Shown piece after piece: positions 48,370-59,848 of a stretch of 64,000 nucleotides of DNA. The notes under the pieces were generated by a model that did not search any database, was not told the DNA's origin, and was given only the letters and a program-made list of their open reading frames with translations. Positions within the stretch are counted from its first letter, which is position 1. Each line of letters begins with the position of its first letter. Source of the stretch: Rhizophagus irregularis (lineage: Eukaryota; Glomeromycota; Glomeromycetes; Glomerales; Glomeraceae); NCBI RefSeq assembly GCF_026210795.1, contig NC_089447.1:1676501-1740500 (forward strand). The letters run 5' to 3'. Position numbers and translations under genes: made by a program.

Positions 48370-50390
48370 TTATTGATTAGCTTGGCCTTGTTGCCGAGCT
48401 AAGATGAGGTTGTTTTGTTGGATTCCTTCTTTAATCGAGCCAGCCAAAGAGGCAACAGTATCGGAAAGAGAGGAGAGACGCTGTTCCATATCAATAGGGG
48501 AGGAAGGAGCGACGTTAAAAGGTGGAATGGGAGTAAAATGAGGAATCGGGGAAGAACCACTTGTTGATTGCAAAGGGGGAGAATTAACATCAACGAGGAT
48601 ATTATTATCAGTTCGATTCACTGTATCGTCCCATCCTTGCATAGAGGAAGGGATGTAGGAAGGAGGTTTAGTGATAAAGGGGCCAGGAATAGGAGTACGA
48701 GCAGCCATAGCAGATTCCAAATTAGTGATGCAGCTGTTCATAGAAGCAAATTGTGTGGTAAGAAGGGCTAATTCTTCAACTACTTTTTCAAGAGCAGCAC
48801 CAATAGATTTCCAATCAGTAAGAACAGTAGGAGGAGCAGGATATACAACATCCATGCCATCAATATAGTAATCAAGTTCTTTTGCATCAGGAATACGACG
48901 ACGTTGATTATTATTATTGTGATTAAGGTTGTCGCAATTCCATGGCCGATGTTGAGAGCGAGAACGAGATTGTTGTCGGTTATTAGGTCTGGATTTAGAA
49001 CGATGGCGAGAAGCGTTGGTACGGCTTTGTCCATCATTATTGTTATCAGGGCGGGCAAAACGGTTATGTCGTTTAGCAGGATGAGAAGGAGGTAGATGCT
49101 TGTTATATAAAGCACGTAATTTATCATTAGATTGCCAAGGGCGAGAAGAGCGATTAGGTCTAGATGAAGAACCACATCGATCAGGTTACAATTAGGGCGA
49201 CCACATCGATGACAAAGAGAAGTGACTTCATCCGGAGAATGCCAGGTAAGGCCAACTTTCTTAAGGGCACATGAAATAGATTTAGCATTTTCCATAGCAG
49301 TTTCAGAGGCAAAATGGCAATAGGCGTAGGGTTTGGGATTGTAAGAATTCATAGAGAAGGGAACATTGATAGATTTAGCGGAAATTTCATCGGCAATTTC
49401 AGCAAGATCGACCGATATAGTACCACGCGGAAGACCGGCAAGTAAAGCAACATAAGCGCGTCTTTCAGCGCGTTGGTCAGGAGAGAAAGTAGCGGGCAGA
49501 TTCGCAAACAATGTCCTCCACAAAGGACGCCCCAGGTAGAGTCGAGGTTCTGTAAAGCACTAGTAGATTCAAACGTAATGTATGCAGTACGATAAAGTTT
49601 AGATAAATGGGTATGGCAACGAGTAATATTGCCGTAACGAGAAAAGGTACCACGCAAAAGAGCGTCAGTTAGAAAAAGGGGGATATCGGTAACCACTAGG
49701 GTACGCGCGTGTTCAGCAGCCTTAATAGCCTGGGGATCATATGCATGGAAATGCAAGCCAAACAAAGAATCCATAGGGGAGGCTGTGGCGTTGTCAAGAT
49801 CTTCCTTTTTTCGGAAGTGGACGATGATCCTCTTCAAATCGTTGGATCCACTACACGTGGCACGACTACCATAAGAGGAGAACAAGGAAAGTTGTCAATC
49901 AACCACGTCGCATGCGTCGCGGTTCGAAGCGAAGTGATTCCAAAAGCCATCGACGTCATTAGAAGCGGCCGAGGCGTAGAAGAGTGTAGGTTGAGATTGT
50001 ACTGCAGCTTGGGACGCGTCCGGAGAGGCAGCACGTTCAGGGAAAGAGACTGCGGGAGTAATTTCAGGGCTTTTGCCTTTATCGTTGTTGGTAGCAGGGG
50101 CGTGTTGCGAAGCATCGAGAGAGGAGGTATCGGGTTGAGAAGGTATCTCAGCGGAAGTTGTCTCAACAGGGCCAGGAGGCGCGAGAGGTTTATCAACATC
50201 CATGACAGAGTCTTCAGCACTGACTCTGGTACGTTTATTAGTAGAGGTGGTCGAAGGTGGAGTGTTCGAAGGGCCAGACATAGAGGAACCTTAACCAGAA
50301 ACGTTGCCAGTTGGAGAGCTAGAGGCAGGACGTTTAGATGTAGTATCTTTGTTAGACTGGTTATTTTTCTTTTTGTTATCTTTACCCATT
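48370..50390 (-). pseudogene. LINE A ORF1: RRM-like RNA-binding protein with zinc knuckle
   Basis: Likely start at 50390 (MGKDNKKKNN, basic). RRM-like region near 49.4-49.75 kb (TLVVTDIPLFLTDAL, FSRYGNITRC, AYITFES), second region (AYVALLAGLPRG, KPYAYCHF) and zinc knuckle CHRCGRPNC at about 49.18-49.21 kb. Proline-rich tail to 48370. Lesions: a TAA after NVSG (about 50291), TGA after DVVD (about 49892), a frame change near 49.52 kb and a -1 frame change at the zinc knuckle. ORF2 begins within a few bases of the ORF1 stop. Confidence 0.85.
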
Positions 50391-50527
50391 TGTAAAGTGT
50401 CGTAGTAGTTATCTAAAATAAAGAAATTATAAAGAAAAAGTAATAAAAAACTCTGAAAAAATTTTTTATTTTTTCGTAAATATTGTCAAGTGAGCAGAAT
50501 GGGAGAGAGTTAGTTTTATCCTTTTCC

Positions 50528-51060
50528 GATCACTGGCTGACGAGTTATTCAACAAAATGTTAAACATCGGCATTATAATATTTCTTGATTTACGTTTACT
50601 GCGCCATTTAACATTTTGCTAGATTTCTCAGTACCTAGTGATTGTAAAAGGACAATTTATAGCTCGTTGGAATCGCCTCATTGAGACGAATCGAATGGTG
50701 GTAAGCTCAACTCTCTGTGATGTGATTAATATTGACGGAGTTATTATTTAAAAACCATTTAATATTTTTTAATTTCTGAAATTGATCTAGTGATTGGATT
50801 TCGATGTATCTTATACCATTAGATTCGTCTCATCAAGACGAATCGAATGGTAGTAAGATCGTCTTTCTAGGATCAATATTAGCAGAGTTATTACACAAAA
50901 ACCATTAATATTTTTTTAATTTCGGAAATTAATCTAGTGATTGGATTTCGACATATTTTATACCATTAGAACCGTCTCATCAAGACGAATCGAATGGCGG
51001 TAAGATCATCTCTTTACGATTAATATTGGTGAAGTTACGATACAATAAAGTTTTAAGTAT
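50528..51060. repeat. Tandem ~150-bp repeats with a conserved hairpin
   Basis: Monomers repeat at about 152 and 148 bp. Each carries TCGTCTCATCAAGACGAATC or a variant (hairpin stem TCGTCT/AGACGA) near 50671, 50823 and 50971, then GAATGGTGGTAAG, a GAGTTATT block and CTAGTGATTGGATTTCG. A further monomer starts at 41609 on the other side of the S/LINE A insertion. Confidence 0.88.
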
Positions 51061-51303
51061 AATTCTGGCTAAAATTATGTTAAAATTTGGCCAGAATTAT
51101 GATATACAAATATAAGAAATTTTTTATATACAGTAGTCACATCTCTTTATAATTACCAAATATGAGGATCATCGCAACTCTTTTCTGAATTTTTGAAAAT
51201 ACTAATAAAATTTATTTTTGAAATTTTCGTTCGAAAATTTCTAAGTGCTCGTACAAATACTAACAATTCCCCAGTTGCTTTCCTCTTTGCTGAGCTTTAT
51301 ACT

Positions 51304-53456
51304 ATGACAACACCTCCAGCTCTTTCTGTTATTAACCCGGATATTCTACCATCACCGCGTCCTGACACTTCTGCTCCGTCTGGAGACTGACCTTTGTCTC
51401 CTACCAATACCGCTGGCGCACCTAACAAACGTTCGCGTATTGTATCTGATGACGCTATGAATGTTGATATAACTTCACCCTCTGCTCCTGCCTTCAGCCC
51501 CACTTCCACCGTTTCTTCTGCCCTTCCTATTAATAAAGTTCCAGTTATTACTCAACCTCCTCCTACTAATACGTCTTTAGATTCTTCTATACATGCCCAC
51601 CCCCTTCCCGTTTCTACAAACCCTTCCCCTAATGACAAAGATAAATCTGTTGCCTTCGATATCCCTGAACGTCGGCCATCCCCCGATGGTAATGCTGCTG
51701 CTATCAAATCCGCACCATCTCGTTATCATGCTGCGGCCTATTTACGCGACGCGCTTGACGCGTTCAAAGTTAAATTCACCACCAATCGCTCCATGTGTGA
51801 CGAAGTGGATTGTTCACTCTTCCAATATTCCTCCTATGGTGCCCGTGCACGCTGCGATGGATCAGGCGATAACAAAAAGATCCTTGTCTTCTTCAATGAT
51901 CAGCAAGATTTTACCGATTGTATCAGCTTCCCACGTGCAGATCTTCTCAATTTAGTCTTCACTCACTATTCCCCTGCAGATGCCAAACTCAGTGACGAAG
52001 CGAAGTCTTTGTTTGTTACTGACATCCCACTTTTCCTAAATGAGACGCAAGTCCGCCAGGCATTTTCCCGATATGGCACTGTGATCAAGTGCATACTCAC
52101 CCCTAAGAAACATTACTATAATGGTCATATCCAATTTTCCTCCGCAGATGCAATTACCCAATTTAACGATATCTGGGCAATTATTTGCCTAGGTAATTCT
52201 TTACGTGTCTGTCCGACATCTTTCTCGAAATCCCAACGCGATAGCCGAAGAGAGCATGTCGCCATTTTTGTTGGTATTCCAAAAAATATCAAAGAAGCTG
52301 ACCTTTTAGAAATTGCTACTCAAGTCAACGCTAAAGCCCTTAACGTCCTCCTTTCTATTAATTCTTACAAGCCTAAACCTTATGTATATTTAAACTTCTC
52401 TTCGTTTGATACCCTTGAGGCAGCGAAAGAGTTATCCGTAGCTTTCCGCGGTAAAGGTTTAACATGGCACCCTCCTAATGAAGCTCACACTTTATGTCAT
52501 GTTTGCGGACGTTCGGACTGCTCCCCTTCTGTATGTAACCTCGTCCCACACGCAAAGTAGATGATCGCCTTAACAAACTATATTCACGCTTTAATGCTGG
52601 CCCTCGACGTGGTCATCAAGATTCACGCCAATCACGTGATAAATCCACTTCCCACTCAAGATCGAGATCCACCTCTAGATCCCGTAATAATTCGTCCTCA
52701 TCCAGATCCAACAACAATAATAATAATAATAATACTTCTCGTCCTAATGTTCTTAACCGTAACAATCAGTCCAGTACCAATTATACCAACTCTAGAAACA
52801 ATGCAAATTCTTCTGGCTCTACTCAACCTTCACACACTTTTCACCCTAATAATACTACATCTACTTCCCCGAATAACAACCCTAACTGTACGCTTCCTCA
52901 ACACATCATCGATGAGTTAAAGGCGCAGATTGAAAAGATTGCTCACACCCTCAATACTTTAGAGGAAACTGTCTCCTGGATGAATGATACTATCACGGCC
53001 CATGAGTATAGGTTATCTGAGCTTGAATCAATGATGAATTATGACAACCCTGATGACTCTGATTTGTATCCGCCTCATGATAATCATGAAAATCAAGATC
53101 GTTTTTATGATAATAGATGGGATGATGCCCCATCCCAAGACACGAATTCTGGATTCAATCCTCATCCCCATACTTCCCCTTCTATTATGGACACTTCTCC
53201 TGATGCCTCTTTCTTAGCTCTAGATCCTAACTCCATCTTATCACGCAGACATGTCCCATTACCTAACTCCCGCCCAAATATCATTACCCCGATGCTACTA
53301 CTTCCCATCTGCAATTGGAAATTTCTAATGTCACTAATGTGCAAAAGAATCTTTCTACTCAACTTGGTTCGATTATGGAAAAATTGGACTCCTTCTCTCC
53401 CTCAAAACCCTCCCTTTCCAATGATTGAACACCAATCTATATCGGGTGTACCATAG
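51304..53456 (+). pseudogene. LINE B ORF1: RRM-like RNA-binding protein with zinc knuckle and coiled coil
   Basis: Start MTTPPALSV at 51304. A TGA (51388-51390) breaks the N-terminal disordered part; the frame then runs from PLSPTNTAG through KRSRIVSDDAMNVD, an RRM-like core (SLFVTDIPLFLNET, FSRYGTVIKC, NGHIQFSS), a second fold (VAIFVGIPKN, KPYVYLNFSS) and the zinc knuckle CHVCGRSDCSPSVC near 52495-52536. A -1 frame change just after the last Cys hides the next segment, an RS-rich stretch (SRSRSTSRSR), poly-Asn, and a coiled coil (LKAQIEKIAHTLNTLEETV). It ends at TAG 53454-53456. RNA binding to form the LINE particle is the known family role. Confidence 0.85.
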
Positions 53457-56400
53457 GGATTTCACCCCCCTAATAGTGCGATATCAAATTTTAATAGTCC
53501 CAATAATCCTTTTTCTCCTTCTTCCCCTCTTATTAATTTTGGACAAATCAATGTTAATGGTTTGTGCTCCCCTGTTCGACAATTACATTTGTTAAATTAT
53601 TTTCTTCATTCCTCTTTTGGCGTTTTATCTTTAAATGATATTCGTCTTACTTCTTCCAGTGCTAAATTTATTTATCAAAATGAACATTCCCAACATAATT
53701 TTAAGTCCTATTGGGCTCCTTCCCTTTCTAATTCGCGGCCACATGATGGTGTTGGTCTTTTACTCCGCCATCCTTTACATAAACATGTTCAGAAGATTGA
53801 TCCTTGGAAAGGTCGTCTTTTAAAATTGGATCTTTTTTTCCATCAAACAAAAATTTCTATTATTTCTGTTTATATTCCTCCTTATCATTCTATTCATTAC
53901 AAAGAACGTGATGCTATTTTTGCACAACTCAATTTATGGCTTGATAAAGCCCGTTCTAACAATTATCATGTAATCATCCTTGGTGATTTTAATGCAGATA
54001 CAAATTCACATTCACATCATCTTCCTCAACATCATTTGAAAATTTTACGATCACTTTCTTCTCAATATTTTACAGATCATCAATCCCATATTTCCTCAAT
54101 TTCAGGTCCTAGTTCTACTTTTTATCATCAAAATGGTTTTTCAAGACTTGATTATATTTGGTCATCCCCTGGATTTCCTGCTCCTGGCCTTTTCTCTCAT
54201 GTTGAATCTTGTCCTAAGTTAAATGATAATCAATTTACTGATCACCGTGTTCTTTTTACGGCCTTTGACTTTAGCTCTTATTTCGCTATTTTAGCTAAAG
54301 CTAGATTAAAGCAGAAAAGTGAATAACGCACCATTTTTCTGTACAAGAATTTAACAGACGCTACTTGGGATACATTTTCCAATGAAGTAAACTCACGTCT
54401 TGAGTTGTATTTGACCACACACCATCCTTCCATATCTTCACTTTCGATTCTCTCATTAGACAAACTTTGGCACGCTCTTAAACGTTCTATTCTTGGAGGT
54501 GCCATAGATTCTTTACCATTTCAACATGTATCCAATACCCATCATCATAAATATTCTCCTGAGCTTACAATGCTTATTGCTATTAACAAATTCTTGGATA
54601 GATTATTGTTTAAATTGACCACATCTAGGACTAATCGTCCCGCTCAGATTTCACAAATGATTAATTCATTACCTACACAATTAATTCTTTTGAAATCCCT
54701 TTTAACAGATTATACTATACCTATTTATAGTACAACACCACTTCCTGCTTTTGTCAAATTTTTGCGTTCACAAAAAGCTTTGGTTTCTGCTTATCTTTCC
54801 ACGCAATTTCATCAACATCGTGTAAATTCCATTGAATATTATACTGCTCTTAGAGACGAACATTTTTCTACGTCGCCAGGTTCTTTTATTTCTTCAGCCC
54901 TGTCAGTGGAACATCGCTCTATCATTCTTGATAGAGTTTTGGTCGTAATCAACTCCAAACCTGCTTTACTTACTGAACCTTCAGACATTAAACAAGCTGC
55001 TATCAAACACTTCCAATCGGTTGTTACTCCTCCATTGGTTCAACATTCTTCTATTAATGAATTTCCTCCACGCTGGCAAAAAGCATATACTCCTATTTCT
55101 GACATTGACTCGTCTTTATACACTTCGGTCATGTCTCCTATTCTGGAAGAAGAATGGAAGAACACTATCCAGTCTATGCCTAATAACAAAGCCTCTGGTC
55201 CTTCTAAGATCTCTTATGAGATGCTCAAACATTTAACTGGAGAAGCTTTCAATTTGTCCCTTGTTCTAGCTAATGCCTGCCTTACTCATGGTAATATCCC
55301 TGCTGATTGGCGTGAAGCGCTTGTTTATCCTATTCCGAAGCCTCATGAATTTGACGCCCAATTGAAGAATACACGACCTATCACTTTATTAGAAACTGTA
55401 CGAAAATGTGTGGTTAAGGTCGTTACAATTCGACTTTCAAAAATCCTTGCTGATAACCAAGTGCTTCAAGGTGGTAATTTTGCTGGATTACCTGGAGGTT
55501 CTACTGACATCCCTATTAAGATGCTCAATGCTATTATTCATCAACAACGCTTTGATAAATCTGATGACCAAGAGTTATGGATTGTTTCTCAAGACATTTC
55601 TAAGGCCTTTGACTCGATTGATTTAAATATGCTTAAATTAGCTTTAGTCCATTTATATATACTGTCTTTATTGATTAAATTCATCATCAATTTTTTTACA
55701 AGACGTAACAACAAAATCATTACTCATTATGGTAATACTTCTGGATATAGAGTTAGAATTGGTATTGACCAGGATGAAATTATTTCTCCGTTATTATGGG
55801 TGATTTATTTGGATCCTTTACTTACAACACTTAATTGAAAAGCTTGTGATCCTTTTATCTTAAAATCCTCTGCATTATTGGATTATTCTCCGATTGAATA
55901 TGAACAACATAACCTTCCTGTTTCACATATTACGTTTATGGATGATTCTACATTGATTGCTTCATCTAAACGAGGAATTGAAGATCGCCTTTCCATTACT
56001 GCTGAATTTTATACTTTAAATAATACTCAAGCTAATTCAGCAAAATATATCCTTCTTTCTTCTGAACAATTTTCTCAAACTATAGTGTTTGATCTTTTCC
56101 CATCTCCCTTAATCCCAATTTGTTCCCTTACTTTAAAGACGTTAGCCTTATTCAAGTCTTTCCGTTTTTTAGGTGTCTGGTTTTGCCTTTCAGCTTCCTC
56201 TCATTTTGTTCATGACCAATGTTCTTCTATGGTCAAAGATATGGCTGCTTTACTTAGTCCTAAAAAACTTTTGGCACAACATGTGGCTTACCTTTACAAT
56301 GTTGTCTTACTCCTGAGATTAGAATTTCGCCTACAAACCACATTATTTGCTGAATTCACCATTAATCAGTTGGTTTCTCCAATGCTTTCTCTTATTAGAC

Positions 56401-59057
56401 AGAAGGCTGGTTTCGCTTCAGTCACTCCTCTTCTTGCGCTTTTCACATTGTTGCCATTTTCAATTCAATAAGCATTTGGTCATTTTTTATCATCTCATGT
56501 GGCTTCATGGCAAAGAATTTTTTCTCACCCCTTGTACAAAACTTTCGCCAATTATATGATTACTTATCTTCAAGGCTTCCTAGATTGTGATGCCTGTCCT
56601 TCTACTATTGATTTAGAACTATGGTCTCATACCTTTTCTCTTCGCACACATTCCTTATTTAATTCTTTATTATTCTCTTCTCGATTGAAAATCACGTGGT
56701 CTTTATTGTTTCGATTTCTGAGAAAAGATCTACGTCTGGCGATTCCACTCCAGTCTATATTACCTAAAGAGTTATTTATTTCCATGAAAAATATTCGAAA
56801 CAACTTTGGTACTCATTTTCTTGCCCAACTGGTTACTCTGTGTGGCTCCAGACTTCTTTCATGAAAAGATTTGCACTTTCTTAAACGAGTTTCGAACAAA
56901 GGATCTGTGCCTGCTTGGTTTACTTATTTATTTAATTTTGTTGTTGTTTCTAACTCTTCTTCCTTTTTTGTTTTACCGCAATTTAGAATACCTAATTCCC
57001 ATACTGTAGCTTCTATTCTTTCTATAGATATTAGTCGAAATTATTTGTTTAATCCCCAATGGGCTATTTCTTTTAATCGTAATACTAATTCTTTTTTTGT
57101 TGGCCGTGTGATCATTACCTATCCTGCTCCACGCAATGAAGCTCTTATTTCACATTGGATTGCATCAACTGTCGATGACTTATTATCCGAATTCTCTGCA
57201 TGTCAAGGTTGTGCCTCTGCTATTCCGCAATCCTCTACTTCCAAGACATTGCTTAAACGATGTCCCTCTGAAAAGTGCTTCTCTTATGTGCCTTTATCAA
57301 ATCTTATCCGTTACCCTACGAAGCCTCGTACTTATATACATGCGGACACTCGTTCTGTCTCACTTTCCGCTTTGTTGGGCTATGCCAAATCTCTATTATT
57401 ATTTCACCTTTTTGCTCCGGTTCGATCACCTCCTATAAATCATCAAGTGTCTAGGATCTCTGATATCCAACTTCCTTCCTCAGTGTCTATACTATATATC
57501 GATGGCTCTTTCCTTACTCTTTCAAGTCATTCGTTACCTTCGATGGCTTATGCATGGACTGCTATCGATTCTGATGGATTTATTTTTGAATCTCATTATA
57601 ATACTATTTCTTCTCTTTTTCCTTCTGCATTGCGTTCTGAAATTTTTGCTTTATTACATGGATTGGACTCCCTCCCTCGAAATTCCAAGATTACTGTCGC
57701 TACTGACTGTGCTCAATTAATTTCCTTATGGTTTACGTATGTGGATGCTTCCTTCATTCCTAGAATGCTTAAAGAATCTAATCACCTTTTATGGTCTTTG
57801 GCACGAACTATTATTTCACAAAAGAATCTGAAAGTTACTTTAATCAAGGTTCCCGCTCACACTGACGATTCTTTGAATAATTACGTTGATGATTTAGCGA
57901 AAGCTGCTCATACGGACTCATGTCTTTTTTTTATGTCGCCTGTATTTTTGGCTCCTTGCATTTTACAATTTAATTCTTTACCTGTGGATATGAATATCCG
58001 GAAATTCATTGGAGAAATTTTTGACGCCAAGAATCTTTTGACTCTTGCTTTATTACCAAGATTCAATCTTAATTCCTCTATTTCAGATATTGATTGGGCT
58101 TGTACCAAACATTGTTTTAATAATAAACAATTACAATTTTCCCATCGAAATGGCCGCACTGAATTTTGTGCTTTCCGTATCAAGATTCTATTGGATATGC
58201 TTCCAACACTCACAACTCTTCAAAAACGAAAGCCTCATATTTATGATCCGAGTTGGCCCTGTCTTCAGTGCAACTCCTCTCCTGAGACTTTAGACCACTT
58301 ATGGACTTGCCCTTATATTCTACCTGAATTTAGCCCTTTTAATACTTTAAAACACTCCTACTGGACCTTCGTACTATACTTCTCCGCTAATTAATTACGT
58401 CGTATTTCGGCGAACGGACCAATTCACTATTTATTATAAAATTACTATGAATTAATTACGTCTGTCAAAATACATTACGTCTGTCAAAATGAATTTAATT
58501 AGTATTTTGTCATTTTGACGAAAAGTATACTTCGTACTGTTTACCTTGATAAATTTCTTTTCGCGACTCCTTTGAAACCTTTGTCAGACTCTTTTGTTGC
58601 AGAATTTACGGCTATTGATTGTTGGGAATGTGACCCTCCTTCAAATTCCTGTCTGCGACTTGCACGTGGACTTATACCGATGTCTCTTACAAGTTTTCTT
58701 GGAACTTATTTTTCATCATCCAATATTTGGTCCATCCTTGATACACCTCTACACAACTTTCATTTTGACCTTTATGTTCAAATCTGGTTGTGCTGTTCCG
58801 TTTTCTTTCATCATTGGGAAGCAGCTCAAGGCATTACTAATAAAATGAAATCATCTGCTATTGGTTCTTCTCCTATTTCTTATTCTTCCTCTCATATTTC
58901 TCCTGATTTTTCGACACCTTCCCTGGTGACAGTTTCCTTAGATTCCTGGATTTCTTGGGTTTCCTCTTATGTAATCTGTGGGGGATCTTGGATTTCGCAC
59001 TTGGATTTTTGGCGCCGCTTAACAGTTCAGCCTCTACTTAGGATTTCTTTTTGGTAA
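53457..59057 (+). pseudogene. LINE B ORF2: endonuclease, reverse transcriptase, RNase H
   Basis: One reading frame is kept from 53457 to about 58375, broken only by point stops: TAA 54324-54326, TGA 55836-55838, TAA 56469-56471 and TGA 56862-56864. Endonuclease: GQINVNGLCSP, HDGVGLLLR, ILGDFNADTNS, SRLDYIWSSP, TDHRVLF (53.5-54.3 kb). RT: NKASGPSKISYEML, GLPGGSTDIP, SQDISKAFDS, FMDDST (55.2-56.0 kb). RNase H: LYIDGSF, SEIFALLHGLDS, TDCAQL (57.49-57.73 kb). C-terminal CLQCNSSPETLDHLWTCPYI at about 58.26-58.32 kb. A 154-bp MITE interrupts the extreme C-terminus, which resumes to 59057. Confidence 0.9.
58376..58529. mobile_element. 154-bp MITE in LINE B ORF2
   Basis: Direct duplications CTTCGTACT at 58367-58375 and 58530-58538. 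Inverted ends are short and imperfect: ATACTTCTCCG and, at the other end, TATACTTTTCG when inverted. Contains two copies of TTACGTCTGTCAAAAT. A 9-bp duplication suggests a Mutator-like family. Confidence 0.8.
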
Positions 59058-59376
59058 CAGATTGGATCTTAGGACATGCTGGATAATTGACTCACACTGG
59101 CCTTCGGTAAAGTTGGGGTATGCGTTTCTGTAATAGTTTAGTTTTTCTTTACTTAATTTTATTTTGTTTAGATTTCTTTACTTGTATGAATCGTGAAGCT
59201 AGTTCTTTTTATTTTTTATGTTTATTTTCTATATTTGTTATTTGTAATATTGTTCGATTTGATTATTGTACTTTTCGTTTAAAAATTAAATAAAAAATAA
59301 GGTCAAAAGACTGTTTGCTCATAATTACCAAATATGGACTGTTCCAAATGTGTGACTATAAAGAGAGTTGACTGTA

Positions 59377-59790
59377 ATTATACTTGGAAAAAATGTTTTG
59401 CAACGTTTTTTTTAAAATTAATTAAAAAAACATTGTGCAACCGTTTTTTTAATTAAATATGCTTAGAAAAAATATTTTGCAACATTTTTTCTTTAAATTA
59501 ATTAAAAAAACATTGTTTTTAATTAAATATGCTTAGAAAAAATGTTTCACAATGTTTTTTCTTTAAATTAATTAAAAAATGTTGCGCAAACATTTTTTTT
59601 AATTAAATATGCTAAGAAAAAATGTTGTGCAAATGTTTTTTAATTAAATATGCTTAGAAAAAACGTTTTACAACGTTTTTTCTTTAAATTAATTAAAAAA
59701 ATATTGCACAAATATTTTTTTATAATAATATGTTAAAAAAAATGTTACGCAACATTTTTTTTATTTAATAATTAAATAATCGCAACGGTT
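59377..59790. repeat. Tandem AAAAAATGTT / AACGTTTTTT array, right part
   Basis: Continuation of the array at 23745-24017. Six or so units with TTAATTAAATATGCTTAGAA and AAAAAATGTT(T/G)(T/C)(G/A)CAA. The pogo-like element lies between the halves. Confidence 0.8.
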
Positions 59791-59848
59791 TTAATATAAA
59801 CTATTGCAGAAATATTTATCAATCCAGTCTGATTCCAATCCATTTAAT

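Larger units (their letters stand above)
42682..50510 (-). mobile_element. LINE A, near full-length non-LTR retrotransposon, minus strand
   Basis: 7.8 kb with 17-bp duplications TAGTTTTATCCTTTTCC at 42665-42681 and 50511-50527. ORF1 is at 48370-50390 and ORF2 at 42936-48369. The 3' end has TTCGATTAC...GACTGTTTGCACAGG rather than a poly-A tail. It carries endonuclease, reverse transcriptase, RNase H and a C-terminal CxxC/H/C motif, the set of RNase H-bearing LINEs (I/Tad-like). Multiple frameshifts show decay. Confidence 0.9.
51165..59320 (+). mobile_element. LINE B, full-length non-LTR retrotransposon, plus strand
   Basis: 8.16 kb with perfect 16-bp duplications ATAATTACCAAATATG at 51149-51164 and 59321-59336. 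It has ORF1 (RRM-like plus zinc knuckle) and ORF2 (endonuclease, RT, RNase H), as in LINE A but from a clearly different subfamily. The 3' end is AAGACTGTTTGCTC, directly followed by the duplication. It lies inside the right end of the pogo-like element. Several nonsense codons and a MITE inactivate it. Confidence 0.92.
24020..59374. mobile_element. Pogo/Tc1-like non-autonomous element, inflated to 35 kb by nested insertions
   Basis: Left end CAGTCAACTCCCTCTATAGT at 24020; right end is the inverted counterpart GTGACTATAAAGAGAGTTGACTG at 59352-59374. TA lies directly outside both ends (24018-24019, 59375-59376), the standard Tc1/mariner/pogo duplication. Inside the left end the word TATAGTCAC recurs several times, and GTAGTCACATCTC recurs near 51132. 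Subtracting the hAT, S, LINE A and LINE B insertions leaves about 1 kb: 24020-24130, 41496-41677, 50528-51164 and 59337-59374. No transposase is encoded. Confidence 0.8.

Noticed and set aside
49709-50395. 228-codon plus-strand frame
   Set aside because: It is antisense to LINE A ORF1, whose minus-strand reading matches LINE B ORF1.
42682-50510. LTR retrotransposon
   Set aside because: No long terminal repeats, integrase or protease; endonuclease, RT with FMDD and RNase H order is that of a non-LTR element.
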